From Antarctobacter sediminis (GTDB lineage: Bacteria; Pseudomonadota; Alphaproteobacteria; Rhodobacterales; Rhodobacteraceae): DNA of 64,000 nt. The DNA lies in the NCBI RefSeq assembly GCF_019218285.1, contig NZ_JAHUZG010000001.1, forward strand, positions 124,001 to 188,000, written 5' to 3'. Made by a program: the position numbers and the translations under genes. Under the pieces are notes generated by a model that ran no database searches, was not told the DNA's origin, and saw only the letters and a list, made by a program, of their open reading frames with translations. This document shows positions 63,557 to 64,000 of the stretch, piece by piece; position 1 is the stretch's first letter, and the number at the start of each line of letters is the position of its first letter.

Positions 63557-64000
63557 TCACAGGGTGCGGGACATGAAAATATAGCGGTCCCGCGCCTCGA
63601 AACGGGCACGGCCATAGAAACGGCGGGCGCGGTCATCTTCGCGATCGACCTCAAGGTGCAAGGCGCGGACACCGGCTTGTTTCATCGCTTTGGCAATTCC
63701 GTCCAGCGCCTCCAGTCCCATGCCGCGGCCACGCACGGCGGGCCGGATAAAGATCTCGTCGACGATGGCGTCCAGACCGCCGAATTCCACCGACCAGCCG
63801 AAAGTCAGCACAATATAGCCCACCGGCGCGCGGCGCGGCCCGATCAGCCAGACCGCCCCGTGCGGCGACCCCTGCAAAAGCGGTGCCACCGCCTGCGCAC
63901 GGTGTTCGGCATCCGTGTCAAAGCCCATTTCAGAATGAAAGGCGGCGACAAGCGGCAGCAATTTGTCCGCGTCGTCTTCGCCTGCGAGATGCAGGGATTT
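63557..64000 (-). CDS. GNAT N-acetyltransferase, 5' end outside window
   Basis: The frame stays open to the last base of the window, so the start lies beyond it; the first visible residues read KSLHLAGEDDADKLLPLVAA. Acetyl-CoA binding motif is IRPAVRGRGMGLEALDGIAK, and LHLEVDREDDRARRFYGRAR follows, both usual for GNAT. Substrate unknown. It lies upstream of selO on the same strand with a 72-bp gap. Confidence 0.85.
   Translation of the reverse strand, partial: KSLHLAGEDDADKLLPLVAAFHSEMGFDTDAEHRAQAVAPLLQGSPHGAVWLIGPRRAPVGYIVLTFGWSVEFGGLDAIVDEIFIRPAVRGRGMGLEALDGIAKAMKQAGVRALHLEVDREDDRARRFYGRARFEARDRYIFMSRTL

Overview
The window reads as chromosomal DNA of a GC-rich alphaproteobacterium, most likely a marine Rhodobacterales (Roseobacter group) species. 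Support comes from a near-textbook DddP-type DMSP lyase, an AcuI acrylyl-CoA reductase, a trgA-trgB-cysK tellurite locus arranged as in Rhodobacter, a BCCT osmolyte transporter, an orphan Hint-domain protein and many ATGA gene overlaps. I see no phage, insertion sequence, integrase, CRISPR array or rRNA. The only tRNA is tRNA-Leu(UAG). Both ends cut through genes: a dynamin-like GTPase on the left and a GNAT acetyltransferase on the right.

Layout. 1-4.5 kb: dynamin-like GTPase, OLD-like AAA ATPase with a degenerate TOPRIM region, class I glutamine amidotransferase-like hydrolase. 4.7-8.8 kb: molybdenum hydroxylase (IorAB-like) divergent from a TetR regulator with an obvious operator array, then an SDR dehydrogenase. 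9-11 kb: secreted MBL-fold protein, secreted rhodanese, ICMT-like membrane methyltransferase. 11.3-14.4 kb: pntAB. 14.4-18.9 kb: small hypotheticals, bioY, hydrolase-OsmC fusion, EEP nuclease/phosphatase, Nudix. 19-23 kb: dddP, DUF3445 protein, hypotheticals, lytic transglycosylase. 23.3-27 kb: glnB-glnA, nnr, Hint protein. 27.5-31.5 kb: tRNA-Leu and an iron-type ABC importer whose ATPase gene faces the other way. 31.6-38.8 kb: a six-gene, all-secreted cluster. 39-43.7 kb: ParA-CHAD pair; DUF2182-DUF1326-DinB operon. 43.8-50.8 kb: acuI-HIT, universal stress protein-BCCT, class V aminotransferase, photolyase, lipoprotein. 50.9-58.6 kb: CFA synthase, trgA-trgB-cysK-mscS-alaX run and a small secreted protein. 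58.6-64 kb: a long palindromic element, EamA-fur, TerB-like protein, second EamA transporter, selO, GNAT.

The best candidate for an undescribed system is the minus-strand cluster 38761-31615: OmpA-like protein, unknown secreted protein, trypsin-like protease, second OmpA-like protein, WD40-caspase-EF-hand protein, and a protein whose C-terminus resembles DUF4384. Every member begins with an export signal, so two protease types (caspase and chymotrypsin fold) would act in the periplasm beside two peptidoglycan-binding proteins. The genes are closely spaced, strong hairpins sit in three spacers, and an FNR-type site lies upstream of the first gene. A second idea is the ATGA-coupled ParA-like ATPase and CHAD (polyphosphate-binding) protein, which could position polyphosphate granules. 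A third is a 178-bp perfectly centred imperfect palindrome at 58630-58807.

Metabolic links: DddP (DMSP to DMS plus acrylate), AcuI (acrylyl-CoA to propionyl-CoA) and possibly the BCCT carrier belong to DMSP or compatible-solute metabolism, although they are scattered. glnB-glnA serve nitrogen assimilation. trgAB-cysK, photolyase, the OsmC fusion, the universal stress protein, Fur and Nnr are stress or repair functions.
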